Positions 8,248-16,573 of a stretch of DNA of 61,646 nucleotides are shown in pieces; position 1 is the first letter of the stretch, and every line of letters starts with the position of its first letter. The stretch lies in NCBI RefSeq assembly GCF_002160955.1, contig NZ_NFLN01000017.1:1-61646 (forward strand), in the 5' to 3' direction. The translations under genes were made by a program, and so were the position numbers. This stretch comes from Gemmiger sp. An120 (GTDB lineage: Bacteria > Bacillota > Clostridia > Oscillospirales > Ruminococcaceae). The notes beneath the pieces are model-generated. The model saw nothing but the letters and a program-made list of their open reading frames with translations. It was not told the DNA's origin and did not search any database.

Positions 8248-10674
8248 ATGAGCAAAATTTCGATAAAATGTCCGCTGCCCAGCCCAATTTGCCTGACCCG
8301 GCGGCTCTGGCGGCGGATCGCCGCCCTCTGCCTGCCGGTGCTGCTGGCGGTGGGGCTGCTGTGGCAGGGGCTGGCTGATCCCGCCCGACTGTTCAGCGTC
8401 CCGGAAACGGTGTCGCTGGCTGGCGCGGATTCGGTGGAACTGCCTGCGGATGCGGCGGTCTCGGGGATCGAGCAGCCCTTTACGGCTCAATATTCCTGGC
8501 TTGCCTCGGTTACGGTTCGCCCCCGGATCGGGGAGAATGCCGGGGACGACCTGTGGACCGTCACCCTCCAGAAAGAGGACGGCACGGAGGTCTGGCAGGG
8601 CCAGGCCAGCCTGACCGGTTCCCACGCTGGAGAGGTGACCATCCCGATGGGCGCCTCGCTGCAGACGGGCGAAACCTACCGGCTGGTCTTTGCCTGTCCG
8701 GATGCGGCCCAGAACCTGGAGGCCGCTGTTCCGGCCGAGGGGCAGACCACCCTCTCCCTGGCGGGAGCTGCCCAATCGGCAGCCCTGCGGCTGGATCTTG
8801 TCTATGGTGCGGCTGACTGGGTGCTGTTCGGGCTGCTGGCGGTGGGGCTGCTGGTTAGCCTGGCGGGTCTGCTGCTGGAATGGCAGGACTGCCCGGCCGC
8901 TTGGCAGGTGCTGCTGCGCCTGGGGCAGGGAATCGTAAGCGGGCTCTGGTTCCTCTGCGCTGCCGAACTGCTCAACGGTGACAGCGCCCTCTGGAAACTG
9001 CCCGCCATCGCTGTTCTGGTTGCGTTCCTGCTGTATGCCGGTCTGGCCCTGGTGCTGCGGGCCGTCACCGGCCGCACCGGACTGGCCACGGGGCTTACCG
9101 GCGCGGTGCTGTTTGTGGTGGGGGTTGCCAACCATTTTGTGCTGCTGTTCCGGGGCACCCCCTTTACCTTTATTGATATTCTGAGCGCCGGCACCGGTAT
9201 GCGGGTGGCCGGCGGCTACCGCTTTACCATCCAGCCTGTTCTGCTGCTGGGGGTGGTGTTCCTGCTGTTTGGCCTCTGCACGCCGGCGCTGCGGCTGGAA
9301 CCCCGTCTGCCCCGCACCCGGCGGAATCGCTGGCTGCTGCGTCTTGGCTGCCTGGCTGCCGGAGCGGCGGTGCTGGCGGGAGTGTGCCGCCGGGATACCT
9401 TCCAGGCGGCGGGGATGGCGCCCTCCGGCCGGTCTGCCGTTGACTATGCCGAAGCGGCCGGCGCGGTGACCTCTTTTGCGGGCAGCGGCGTGTTTTCCTT
9501 CCCGGCCCAGCCGGACGGTTACAGCCCGGAAGCGCTGGAGGCACTGGCGGAGGCCTATCCTTCCGATGAGGCAACGGCAATATCGGAGGACGCGCCCAAT
9601 GTCCTGCTGATCCTCAGCGAATCCTTTACCGATTTCGAGGCGCTGGGTGATCTGTGCACCGACCAGACGGTGCTTCCTTTCTGGCAGGAATTCACCCAGA
9701 GGGAGGATGTGCACAGCGGCACGCTGGTTATGTCCACCCTGGGCGGCGGCACCGTCTACAGTGAGTTCCAGGTGCTCACCGGCATCACCACCGCCTTTGA
9801 TTATCCCTCGTCCCCCTATACCCAGTGCCTGGACCGCACGGTGGCTTCGCTGCCCGCTCAGGCGGCACAGCTGGGTTATACCACCGCCGCGGTGCACCCG
9901 GCCGAGGGGGCCAACTACAACCGCGTCGGGGCGCTGCCCTGGCTGGGATTTGACACCTGCGTTTTCCGGGAAGATCTGACCCTGGCGCCGGAGGATACCA
10001 CCCGGGGCTTCATGCGGGATTCGGCCCTGTTCCGCCAGGTGACCGGCATGCTGGAAGAAACCGACGATCCGATGTTCCTGTTCTGCATCACCATGCAGAA
10101 CCACGGCGGCTATACCAATGCGGACTACGAATCGCCGGTGCAGCTGCTCTGGCCGGAGGGCTGCGATGAAGCCGAACAGTATCTGGGCCTGGTGCACGAG
10201 AGCGACGCGGCCCTGGCGGAACTGATCGGGGCACTGGAAGAGCTGGATGAGCCCACCCTGGTGATCTTTTTCGGCGACCACCAGCCGGAACTGGGCAGTG
10301 ATTTTTCCCAGGCCGTGCTGGATGAAAGCGATCCCTTTGCCCAGTACACCACCCCGTACCTGATCTGGGCAAACTATCCGCTGGAGGAAGACCAGCTGCC
10401 GGAAAACGGCTCCCGTATCGGGATCGCCGCCCTGAATCCGCTGGTGGCCCGGGCCGCGGGATTCCCGCTGACCGGCTGGCAGAAGTTCCTGCTGGAGTTC
10501 TATACCCAGACCCCGGTCATGGCTCAGATGGGCGGAACCAATGCGGCGGGCGAGTATCTTACCATGGAGCAGCTGAAACAGCAGCCGCTGGCGGACGAAT
10601 ATCAGATCCTGCAGTATGCCATGCTGTTTGCAGAGGAGCAGGAAACCGGCCTTTGGCGGCTGGCGGAAGGTTGA
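8248..10674 (+). CDS. LtaS-like phosphoglycerol transferase (sulfatase superfamily)
   Basis: Membrane protein of 808 aa. An N-terminal helix (about 24-42) is followed by an extracytoplasmic beta-rich insertion (about 50-185), then four to five helices (about 190-395) and an external alkaline-phosphatase/sulfatase domain (about 445-760). The active-site residues of lipoteichoic-acid synthase-like enzymes are visible: metal ligand Glu458 in LILSESF, nucleophile Thr502 in LGGGTVYSE, and Asp677/His678 in FFGDHQPE. The family moves glycerol-1-phosphate from phosphatidylglycerol to a glycolipid or polysaccharide outside the membrane. The extra N-terminal external domain is unlike classical LtaS, so a glycerophosphate-decorating enzyme for the neighbouring glycopolymer is as likely as an LTA polymerase. 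The ribosome-binding site before ATG 8248 is weak. Confidence 0.85.
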   Translation: MSKISIKCPLPSPICLTRRLWRRIAALCLPVLLAVGLLWQGLADPARLFSVPETVSLAGADSVELPADAAVSGIEQPFTAQYSWLASVTVRPRIGENAGDDLWTVTLQKEDGTEVWQGQASLTGSHAGEVTIPMGASLQTGETYRLVFACPDAAQNLEAAVPAEGQTTLSLAGAAQSAALRLDLVYGAADWVLFGLLAVGLLVSLAGLLLEWQDCPAAWQVLLRLGQGIVSGLWFLCAAELLNGDSALWKLPAIAVLVAFLLYAGLALVLRAVTGRTGLATGLTGAVLFVVGVANHFVLLFRGTPFTFIDILSAGTGMRVAGGYRFTIQPVLLLGVVFLLFGLCTPALRLEPRLPRTRRNRWLLRLGCLAAGAAVLAGVCRRDTFQAAGMAPSGRSAVDYAEAAGAVTSFAGSGVFSFPAQPDGYSPEALEALAEAYPSDEATAISEDAPNVLLILSESFTDFEALGDLCTDQTVLPFWQEFTQREDVHSGTLVMSTLGGGTVYSEFQVLTGITTAFDYPSSPYTQCLDRTVASLPAQAAQLGYTTAAVHPAEGANYNRVGALPWLGFDTCVFREDLTLAPEDTTRGFMRDSALFRQVTGMLEETDDPMFLFCITMQNHGGYTNADYESPVQLLWPEGCDEAEQYLGLVHESDAALAELIGALEELDEPTLVIFFGDHQPELGSDFSQAVLDESDPFAQYTTPYLIWANYPLEEDQLPENGSRIGIAALNPLVARAAGFPLTGWQKFLLEFYTQTPVMAQMGGTNAAGEYLTMEQLKQQPLADEYQILQYAMLFAEEQETGLWRLAEG

Positions 10675-10677
10675 AGA

Positions 10678-10706
10678 TTGCCACCAGCGGTCGACTATGG
10701 TATAAT
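10678..10706 (+). promoter_or_regulatory. Promoter of the capEFG glycopolymer operon
   Basis: TTGCCA (10678-10683), 17 bp, then TATAAT (10701-10706) with extended TGG. The -35 lies just after the stop codon of the LtaS-like gene, giving a leader of about 70 nt before capE. Confidence 0.8.
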
Positions 10707-10781
10707 TTTGAAGAGCCTGCCAAGGTGGCGGGCATGGGGAACGGGCCGGGCCCGCATACCCGCAGAACGGGAGGTTTAACA

Positions 10782-11831
10782 ATGAGCGAGAGCGTTTTTC
10801 GCGGTAAGACTCTTTTGATCACCGGCGGTACCGGCAGCTTCGGCAACACGGTGCTCAAGCATTTCCTCACCACCGACATCGGCGAGATCCGGATCTTCAG
10901 CCGTGACGAGAAAAAACAGGACGACATGCGGCATTTCTACCAGCAGAAATACCCCGAGCTGGCGGATAAGATCCGCTTTTATATTGGCGACGTGCGGGAG
11001 ATCGACGGCGTGCGCAGCGCGGTGCGCGGTGTGGACTACATCTTCCACGCGGCGGCCCTGAAGCAGGTGCCCAGCTGCGAGTTCTTCCCCATGGAAGCAG
11101 TGCGCACCAACGTGGAAGGCACCGACAACGTGCTGACCGCCGCCATTGACGCGGGGGTCAAGAAGGTGGTCTGCCTGTCCACCGACAAGGCGGCCTATCC
11201 CATCAACGCCATGGGTATCTCCAAGGCCATGATGGAAAAGGTGATCGGGGCCAAGGCCCGCACCGTCAAGGCGGAGGACACCACCATCTGCTGCACCCGT
11301 TACGGCAACGTAATGTGCAGCCGGGGCAGCGTGATCCCCCTGTTCATCGACCAGATCCGGGCCGGCAAGCCCATCACCATCACCGACCCGGAGATGACCC
11401 GTTTCCTGATGAACCTGGACGAGGCGGTGGATCTGGTCATGTTCGCCTTTGAGCATGCCCGCCCGGGCGATCTGTTCGTTCAGAAGAGCGACGCCTCCAC
11501 CATCGGCGTGCTGGCCCAGGCGGTGCAGCAGCTGTTCGGGGATACCGGCACCCAGATCATCGGCACCCGCCACGGCGAGAAGCTGTTCGAGACCCTGATG
11601 ACCCGGGAAGAGCGGCTGCGCAGCGAGGATATGGGCGATTACTTCCGCGTGTCCGCCGACGGGCGCGATCTGAACTACGACAAGTTCTTTATCCACGGTC
11701 AGGTGCATACCCAGGCCGACGAGAGCTATACCAGCCACAACACCCGCCTGCTGGATGTGCAGCAGACGGTGGACAAGATCCTGACCACCGACTACGTGCA
11801 GCAGGCGCTGGCCGAAAAGGACCGCGCATAA
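10782..11831 (+). CDS. capE: UDP-GlcNAc 4,6-dehydratase/5-epimerase (CapE/WbjB/FnlA family)
   Basis: Extended short-chain dehydrogenase of 349 aa that starts the UDP-N-acetyl-L-fucosamine pathway by dehydrating and epimerising UDP-GlcNAc in the cytosol. The Rossmann motif GGTGSFG (15-21), the dehydratase-specific STDKAAYPINAMG and SKAMME, and the conserved TRYGNVMCSRGSVIPLF are visible. Length matches the family. ATG 10782 follows GGAGG. The order capE-capF-capG is the same as in Staphylococcus aureus type 5/8 capsule loci and supports this assignment over other 4,6-dehydratases such as PseB. Confidence 0.9.
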   Translation: MSESVFRGKTLLITGGTGSFGNTVLKHFLTTDIGEIRIFSRDEKKQDDMRHFYQQKYPELADKIRFYIGDVREIDGVRSAVRGVDYIFHAAALKQVPSCEFFPMEAVRTNVEGTDNVLTAAIDAGVKKVVCLSTDKAAYPINAMGISKAMMEKVIGAKARTVKAEDTTICCTRYGNVMCSRGSVIPLFIDQIRAGKPITITDPEMTRFLMNLDEAVDLVMFAFEHARPGDLFVQKSDASTIGVLAQAVQQLFGDTGTQIIGTRHGEKLFETLMTREERLRSEDMGDYFRVSADGRDLNYDKFFIHGQVHTQADESYTSHNTRLLDVQQTVDKILTTDYVQQALAEKDRA

Positions 11832-11849
11832 GGAAAGGGGCCGTCACAC

Positions 11850-13019
11850 ATGGAGAAAACCAGTCCGATCCTGATCACCGGGGCAGGCGGCTTTGTGGGC
11901 CGCAATCTGGTGGAACGGCTGCGCTGCGAGGGGTATACCCAGCTGCTCTGCTTTGAGCGGGACAACACCGACGAGGAGCTGCGCGCCTGGGCGGGCCGGG
12001 CTGCGTTTGTCTACCATCTGGCCGGCATCAACCGTCCCAAAGACCCAAAAGAATTCTACGACGGCAACGCCGATCTGACCACCCGCCTGCTGGGATATCT
12101 GGAACAGGCCGGCAACACCGCGCCGGTGCTGGTTACCAGCAGCATCCAGGCAGCCCTGGATAACGACTACGGCAAAAGCAAGGCCCAGGCGGAACAGGCG
12201 GTGTTCGACCATGAAGCCCGCACCGGTGCACCCGCCTATGTGTACCGGATGCCCGGGCTGTTCGGCAAATGGTGCCGGCCCAACTACAACAGCGTGGTGG
12301 CTACCTTCTGCCACAATGTGGCCAACGGCCTGCCCATCCAGGTGCGTGACCCGGACTATGAGCTGCCGCTGGTCTATATCGACGACGTGGTGGACGCCTT
12401 TGTGGCGGCGCTGGACGGGCGGGTGGCCCGGGAGCGCTCCATCCCCGGCTACTGTTTCCTGCGCCCGGTGCACACCGTGACCCTGGGCCGTCTGGCCGAA
12501 CTGGTCAAGGGCTTTGCCCTGGCCCGGGGCGGCGCGGCGGCCGAGGCGCTGGGTGGCGGCATGCCCACCCTGGCGGTGCCGGATCTGGAGGCGGGCAGCT
12601 TTGAAAAGAAGCTGTACTCCACCTATCTGTCCTACCTGCCCGAGGACCAGTTCTCCTACCCGCTGAAGATGAACGTGGATGACCGGGGCAGCTTCACCGA
12701 ATTCCTGCGCAGCCCGGAGCGGGGCCAGGTCAGCGTGAACATCTCCAAGCCCGGCATTGTCAAGGGCAACCACTGGCACAACACCAAGAACGAGAAGTTC
12801 CTGGTGGTGCGGGGCCAGGCGGTGATCCGGTTCCGCAAGGTGGGCACCGACAAGGTGATCGAGTACCCGGTCAGCGGCGACAAGCTGGAGGTGGTGGACA
12901 TCCCCACCGGCTATACGCACAACATCGAAAACGTGGGCCAGGAGGATCTGGTCACCGTCATGTGGGCCAACGAGCCCTTTGATCCGGAACATCCGGATAC
13001 CTTCTTCCTGAAAGTGTAA
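11850..13019 (+). CDS. capF: CapF-like bifunctional reductase with C-terminal cupin
   Basis: Second enzyme of UDP-L-FucNAc synthesis, 389 aa. The N-terminal NAD-binding domain has GAGGFVGRN at about 10-18 and a YGKSKAQAE catalytic region near residue 112. The C-terminal cupin (about 265-389) has metal-ligand pattern NHWHNTKNEKF. In characterised CapF the cupin acts on C3 of the keto sugar and the reductase then reduces C4. It starts 18 nt after capE with GGAAAGGGG as ribosome-binding site. Both domains look intact. Confidence 0.9.
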   Translation: MEKTSPILITGAGGFVGRNLVERLRCEGYTQLLCFERDNTDEELRAWAGRAAFVYHLAGINRPKDPKEFYDGNADLTTRLLGYLEQAGNTAPVLVTSSIQAALDNDYGKSKAQAEQAVFDHEARTGAPAYVYRMPGLFGKWCRPNYNSVVATFCHNVANGLPIQVRDPDYELPLVYIDDVVDAFVAALDGRVARERSIPGYCFLRPVHTVTLGRLAELVKGFALARGGAAAEALGGGMPTLAVPDLEAGSFEKKLYSTYLSYLPEDQFSYPLKMNVDDRGSFTEFLRSPERGQVSVNISKPGIVKGNHWHNTKNEKFLVVRGQAVIRFRKVGTDKVIEYPVSGDKLEVVDIPTGYTHNIENVGQEDLVTVMWANEPFDPEHPDTFFLKV

Positions 13020-13073
13020 AAAGATATAAATTATACGGAATGTATAAAATAATCCAGTAAAGGCGGCGCCGTC

Positions 13074-14213
13074 ATGCGGAAACTGAAACTCATGACCATC
13101 GTGGGCACCCGGCCGGAGATCATCCGGCTGGCAGCGGTGATCAAAAAGTGCGACCAATACTTTGACCAGATTCTGGTGCATACCGGCCAGAACTACGACT
13201 ATACCCTCAACGGCATCTTCTTTGAGGATCTGGAACTGCGTCAGCCGGACGTGTACCTGGACGCGGTGGGGGCCGATCTGGGCGAGACCATCGGCAACAT
13301 CATCGCCAAGAGCTACAAGCTCATGGTGGAGCGTCAGCCGGACGCGCTGCTGATCCTGGGCGATACCAACAGCTGCCTGTCCGCCATCAGCGCCAAGCGG
13401 CTGCACATTCCCATCTTCCACATGGAAGCGGGCAACCGGTGCTTTGACGAGTGCCTGCCCGAGGAGACCAACCGCCGCATCGTGGACCACATCGCCGATG
13501 TGAACCTGTGCTATTCCGAGCATGCCCGCCGCTACCTGAACGCGGAGGGCACCGCCAAGGAGCGCACCTACGTCACCGGCAGCCCCATGGCGGAGGTGCT
13601 GCGGGCCAACCTGGCCAAGATCGAGGCCAGCGACATCCTGACCCGTCTGGGCCTGGAGCCCCACAAGTATATGCTGCTCTCCGCCCACCGGGAGGAGAAC
13701 ATCGACACCGAGAAGAACTTCCTCGACCTGTTCACCTCCATCAACGCGCTGGCCGAGAAGTACGATATGCCGATTCTGTACTCCTGCCATCCCCGCAGCC
13801 GCAAGCGGCTGGAGGCCATGGGCTTTACGCTGGATGAGCGGGTGCGGCTGCATGAGCCTCTGGGCTTCCACGACTACAACCACCTGCAGATGAACGCCTT
13901 CTGCGTGGTGAGCGATTCCGGCACCCTGCCGGAGGAGTCCAGCTTCTTCACCAGCGTGGGGCATCCCTTCCCGGCGGTCTGCATCCGCACCTCCACCGAA
14001 CGGCCGGAGGCGCTGGACAAGGGCTGCTTTATTCTGGCGGGCATCGCCGCCGGCGGGGTGGAGCAGGCGGTGGAAACCGCCGTGGCCATGAACGAAAACG
14101 GCGACCTGGGCATTCCGGTGCCCTATTATACCGAGGACGTATCCACCAAGGTGGTCAAGATCATCCAGAGCTACGTGGGCGTGGTCAATAAGATGGTCTG
14201 GCGCAAGGGCTGA
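13074..14213 (+). CDS. capG: UDP-N-acetyl-sugar 2-epimerase (CapG/WecB family)
   Basis: Third step to UDP-L-FucNAc, 379 aa. It shows TIVGTRPEIIRLA at the N-terminus and the catalytic family motifs GDTNSC, HMEAGNRCFDECLPEETNRR (acidic residues) and SAHREEN. The non-hydrolysing epimerase fold and length fit. Next to capE/capF, the substrate is more likely the 6-deoxy-talose intermediate than UDP-GlcNAc. A short AT-rich stretch (13020-13060) separates it from capF; a TATAAAAT-like sequence there might add an internal promoter. Confidence 0.9.
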   Translation: MRKLKLMTIVGTRPEIIRLAAVIKKCDQYFDQILVHTGQNYDYTLNGIFFEDLELRQPDVYLDAVGADLGETIGNIIAKSYKLMVERQPDALLILGDTNSCLSAISAKRLHIPIFHMEAGNRCFDECLPEETNRRIVDHIADVNLCYSEHARRYLNAEGTAKERTYVTGSPMAEVLRANLAKIEASDILTRLGLEPHKYMLLSAHREENIDTEKNFLDLFTSINALAEKYDMPILYSCHPRSRKRLEAMGFTLDERVRLHEPLGFHDYNHLQMNAFCVVSDSGTLPEESSFFTSVGHPFPAVCIRTSTERPEALDKGCFILAGIAAGGVEQAVETAVAMNENGDLGIPVPYYTEDVSTKVVKIIQSYVGVVNKMVWRKG

Positions 14214-15430
14214 TGGCCCGGCGGCTTCTGGTGGTCACCCAGCACTTCTGGCCGGAGAGCTTCCGGATCAACGACATTGTGCAGGGGATGATCGCCGACG
14301 GCATTCAGGTGGATGTGCTCTGCGGCCTGCCCAACTACCCGAAAGGGGAATGGTTTGACGGCTACCGCTACACCGGCCCCCGCCGTGAGGAATGGAACGG
14401 CGCCCGGGTGTTCCGGGCCGGCGAGGTGCGCCGCAAGGGCAATACCTCCCTGCGCATCTTTCTCAACTATGTCAGCTGGCCGTTTCTGGCCCTGTTCAAT
14501 CTGTGGCGGCTGCCCGGCGGTTACGACGGGATTCTCTGCTACAACACCAGCCCGGTGCTCATGAGCTTCCCGGCGCTGGTCTATGGCAAGCTGCACCGGA
14601 TTCCGGTAACCAACTACGTGCTGGACATCTGGCCGGAAAACCTGTACAGTGTGCTGCCGGTCAAAAGCCGGTTCTGGCAGAAGATCGCCACCGCCGTGAG
14701 CGACTGGCACTACCGCGCCGCCGACCGGCTGATCGCCATGAGCGACGGGCTGCGGGACAAGCTGCTGACCCGTACCGGCAAGGCGGAGCAGGACGTGGCG
14801 GTGATTCCCCAGTACTGCGAGGATTTCTACGCCGTGCCCGGCCCCTGTGAGGATCTGAAGCAGCGGTTTGCCGGCCGGTTCAACCTGGTGTTTACCGGCA
14901 ACTTCAGCCCGGCCCAGGCCCTGCCCACCGTGATCCGGGCGGCAGGCCGCGCCCGCGCGCTGGGGGCGGAGCATCTGCATCTGCTGCTGGTGGGGGACGG
15001 CATGAGCCGCCCCGAGCTGGAAACCCTTGTGAAAAACGAAGGGCTGGAGGATCTGGTGACCTTCTGGGGCAGTGTGCCCCCCGAGGAGGTGCCCCGGTTC
15101 ACCGCCCTGGCCGACGGGCTGGTGGCCAGCCTGAACGACAGCCCTGATCTGGGGCTTACCGTGCCTGCCAAGATTGCCAGCTACATGGCGGCGGCAAAGC
15201 CGCTGCTGGCCAGTATGGACGGCGAGGGCGCGGCTGCGGTCAGCATGAGCGGCGGCGGTCTGGCCAGCCCGGCCTGCGACGAGACGGCGCTGGCGGAAAG
15301 CATGCTGCGCCTGTACCGGATGGAGCCGGCGGCCCGGCAGCGGATGGGCCGGGCGGCCTATGCCTGGTACGAGAGCCACTATACCCGTGCCGCGCTGCTG
15401 GCGCAGCTGGAACGATTTATTCTGGAATGA
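14213..15430 (+). CDS. WbuB-like glycosyltransferase (GT4), probable L-FucNAc transferase
   Basis: Cytosolic GT-B transferase of 405 aa. The N-terminal hallmark VVTQHFWPESFRINDI and LCGLPNYPKGEWFDGY, the central LDIWPENL, and the C-terminal donor-site region (TGNFSPAQAL, LGLTVPAKIASYMA) match WbuB-type enzymes. WbuB members are assigned as L-fucosamine transferases in O-antigen loci, which fits the UDP-L-FucNAc genes directly upstream. The start overlaps the capG stop by one base (TGATG), so translation is coupled. The acceptor is unknown. Confidence 0.82.
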   Translation: MARRLLVVTQHFWPESFRINDIVQGMIADGIQVDVLCGLPNYPKGEWFDGYRYTGPRREEWNGARVFRAGEVRRKGNTSLRIFLNYVSWPFLALFNLWRLPGGYDGILCYNTSPVLMSFPALVYGKLHRIPVTNYVLDIWPENLYSVLPVKSRFWQKIATAVSDWHYRAADRLIAMSDGLRDKLLTRTGKAEQDVAVIPQYCEDFYAVPGPCEDLKQRFAGRFNLVFTGNFSPAQALPTVIRAAGRARALGAEHLHLLLVGDGMSRPELETLVKNEGLEDLVTFWGSVPPEEVPRFTALADGLVASLNDSPDLGLTVPAKIASYMAAAKPLLASMDGEGAAAVSMSGGGLASPACDETALAESMLRLYRMEPAARQRMGRAAYAWYESHYTRAALLAQLERFILE

Positions 15431-16152
15431 GGGACAATACCGTGAAGACCCTGGTGATCATCCCCTGCTACAACGAAGAAGAAAACATCCTGGCGGTGGT
15501 GCGCCGTTTGCAGGACACCTGCCCGGAGGCGGACTATCTGGTGGTGAACGATTGTTCCACCGACCGCAGCCGGGAGATCCTGAGCGCGGCGGGCTGCCGG
15601 TATCTGGATCTGCCGGTCAATCTGGGCATTGGCGGCGCGGTGCAGAGCGGCTACCGCTACGCGATGGAGAACGGCTACGACGTGACCGTGCAGATGGACG
15701 GGGACGGCCAGCACGACCCGGCCTATCTGGCGGCGGTGGTGGCCCCGGTGGCGGACGGCACACTGGATATGGCCATCGGCAGCCGCTTCATCACCCATGA
15801 GGGATTCCAGACCAGCTTTATGCGCCGGCTGGGCATCAACTTTTTGAGCGGGCTGATCCGGCTGCTCACCGGCTGCCGGGTACGGGATGTGACCAGCGGC
15901 TACCGGGCCTGCAACAAGGCCATGACCGCCTATTTCGCCCGCCACTATGCGGAGGACTATCCGGAACCGGAGGCCATCATCTGCGCCCTGACCGAGGGCT
16001 TCAAGGTGGGCGAGGTGCCGGTGGTCATGCAGGAGCGGCAGGGCGGCGTTTCCAGTATACGGGCGCTGTCCAGCGTGTATTATATGGTCAAGGTGTCCCT
16101 GTCGCTGGTGATCTACCGGCTCAGCCGCAGCCGGAAAGGAGGCAAACGATGA
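15427..16152 (+). CDS. GT2 family glycosyltransferase (DPM1/GtrB-like)
   Basis: Transferase of 241 aa with the GT-A fold. It shows VIIPCYNEEENI, VVNDCSTDRS, NLGIGGAVQSGYRYA and the metal-binding MDGDGQHDP. There is no C-terminal membrane pair, unlike many GtrB proteins. It probably makes a polyprenyl-linked sugar or adds a sugar to the repeat unit. It overlaps both neighbours by 4 nt. The following small DUF2304 gene is its usual partner in Firmicutes glycan loci. Confidence 0.85.
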   Translation: MRDNTVKTLVIIPCYNEEENILAVVRRLQDTCPEADYLVVNDCSTDRSREILSAAGCRYLDLPVNLGIGGAVQSGYRYAMENGYDVTVQMDGDGQHDPAYLAAVVAPVADGTLDMAIGSRFITHEGFQTSFMRRLGINFLSGLIRLLTGCRVRDVTSGYRACNKAMTAYFARHYAEDYPEPEAIICALTEGFKVGEVPVVMQERQGGVSSIRALSSVYYMVKVSLSLVIYRLSRSRKGGKR

Positions 16153-16532
16153 GCCTGATTCTGCAGATCGTTTTCCTGCTGGGGGACCTGGTGTTCCTGG
16201 GCCTGATCTTCCTGCTCATCAAGCGGGACCGGCTCAGCGTCCGGTTCGGGATGCTGTGGCTGATCTTCGGCGGGGTGTGGCTGATCTTTGCCGCCGTGCC
16301 CTGGCTGCTCAAGGTGCTGCGGGGCGTTTTCCGGTTCCAGGTGGTCTCCAACATGGTGTTCACCATGCTGCTGGCCTTTGTGCTGCTGGTGCTGCTGACT
16401 CTGTCGGTGGCGGCCAGCCTGGCGGCGCGGCGATTACGCCAGCTGGCCCAGAGCAACGCACTGCTGGAAGAACGGGTGCGCCGTCTGGAACAGCAGCTGA
16501 AAACCGGCTGCGGGCCGGATAGCGATGCCTGA
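16149..16532 (+). CDS. DUF2304 small membrane protein
   Basis: Protein of 127 aa with three predicted membrane segments (about 3-22, 38-56 and 66-90) and a C-terminal coiled-coil stretch (LRQLAQSNALLEERVRRLEQQL). This is the DUF2304 layout. The family sits beside GT2 transferases and is thought to help glycolipid synthesis or anchoring of the transferase, but no biochemical role is established. It has a 4-nt overlap with the GT2 gene. Confidence 0.8.
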   Translation: MSLILQIVFLLGDLVFLGLIFLLIKRDRLSVRFGMLWLIFGGVWLIFAAVPWLLKVLRGVFRFQVVSNMVFTMLLAFVLLVLLTLSVAASLAARRLRQLAQSNALLEERVRRLEQQLKTGCGPDSDA

Positions 16533-16573
16533 ACGGGGGCGGCCCCGATCTTGTTTGTGAGGAGCGGCGATTC

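Noticed and set aside
8233-10782. Minus-strand open frame of 849 codons opposite the LtaS-like gene
   Set aside because: Antisense shadow with no recognisable domain; the plus strand has a full sulfatase active site.
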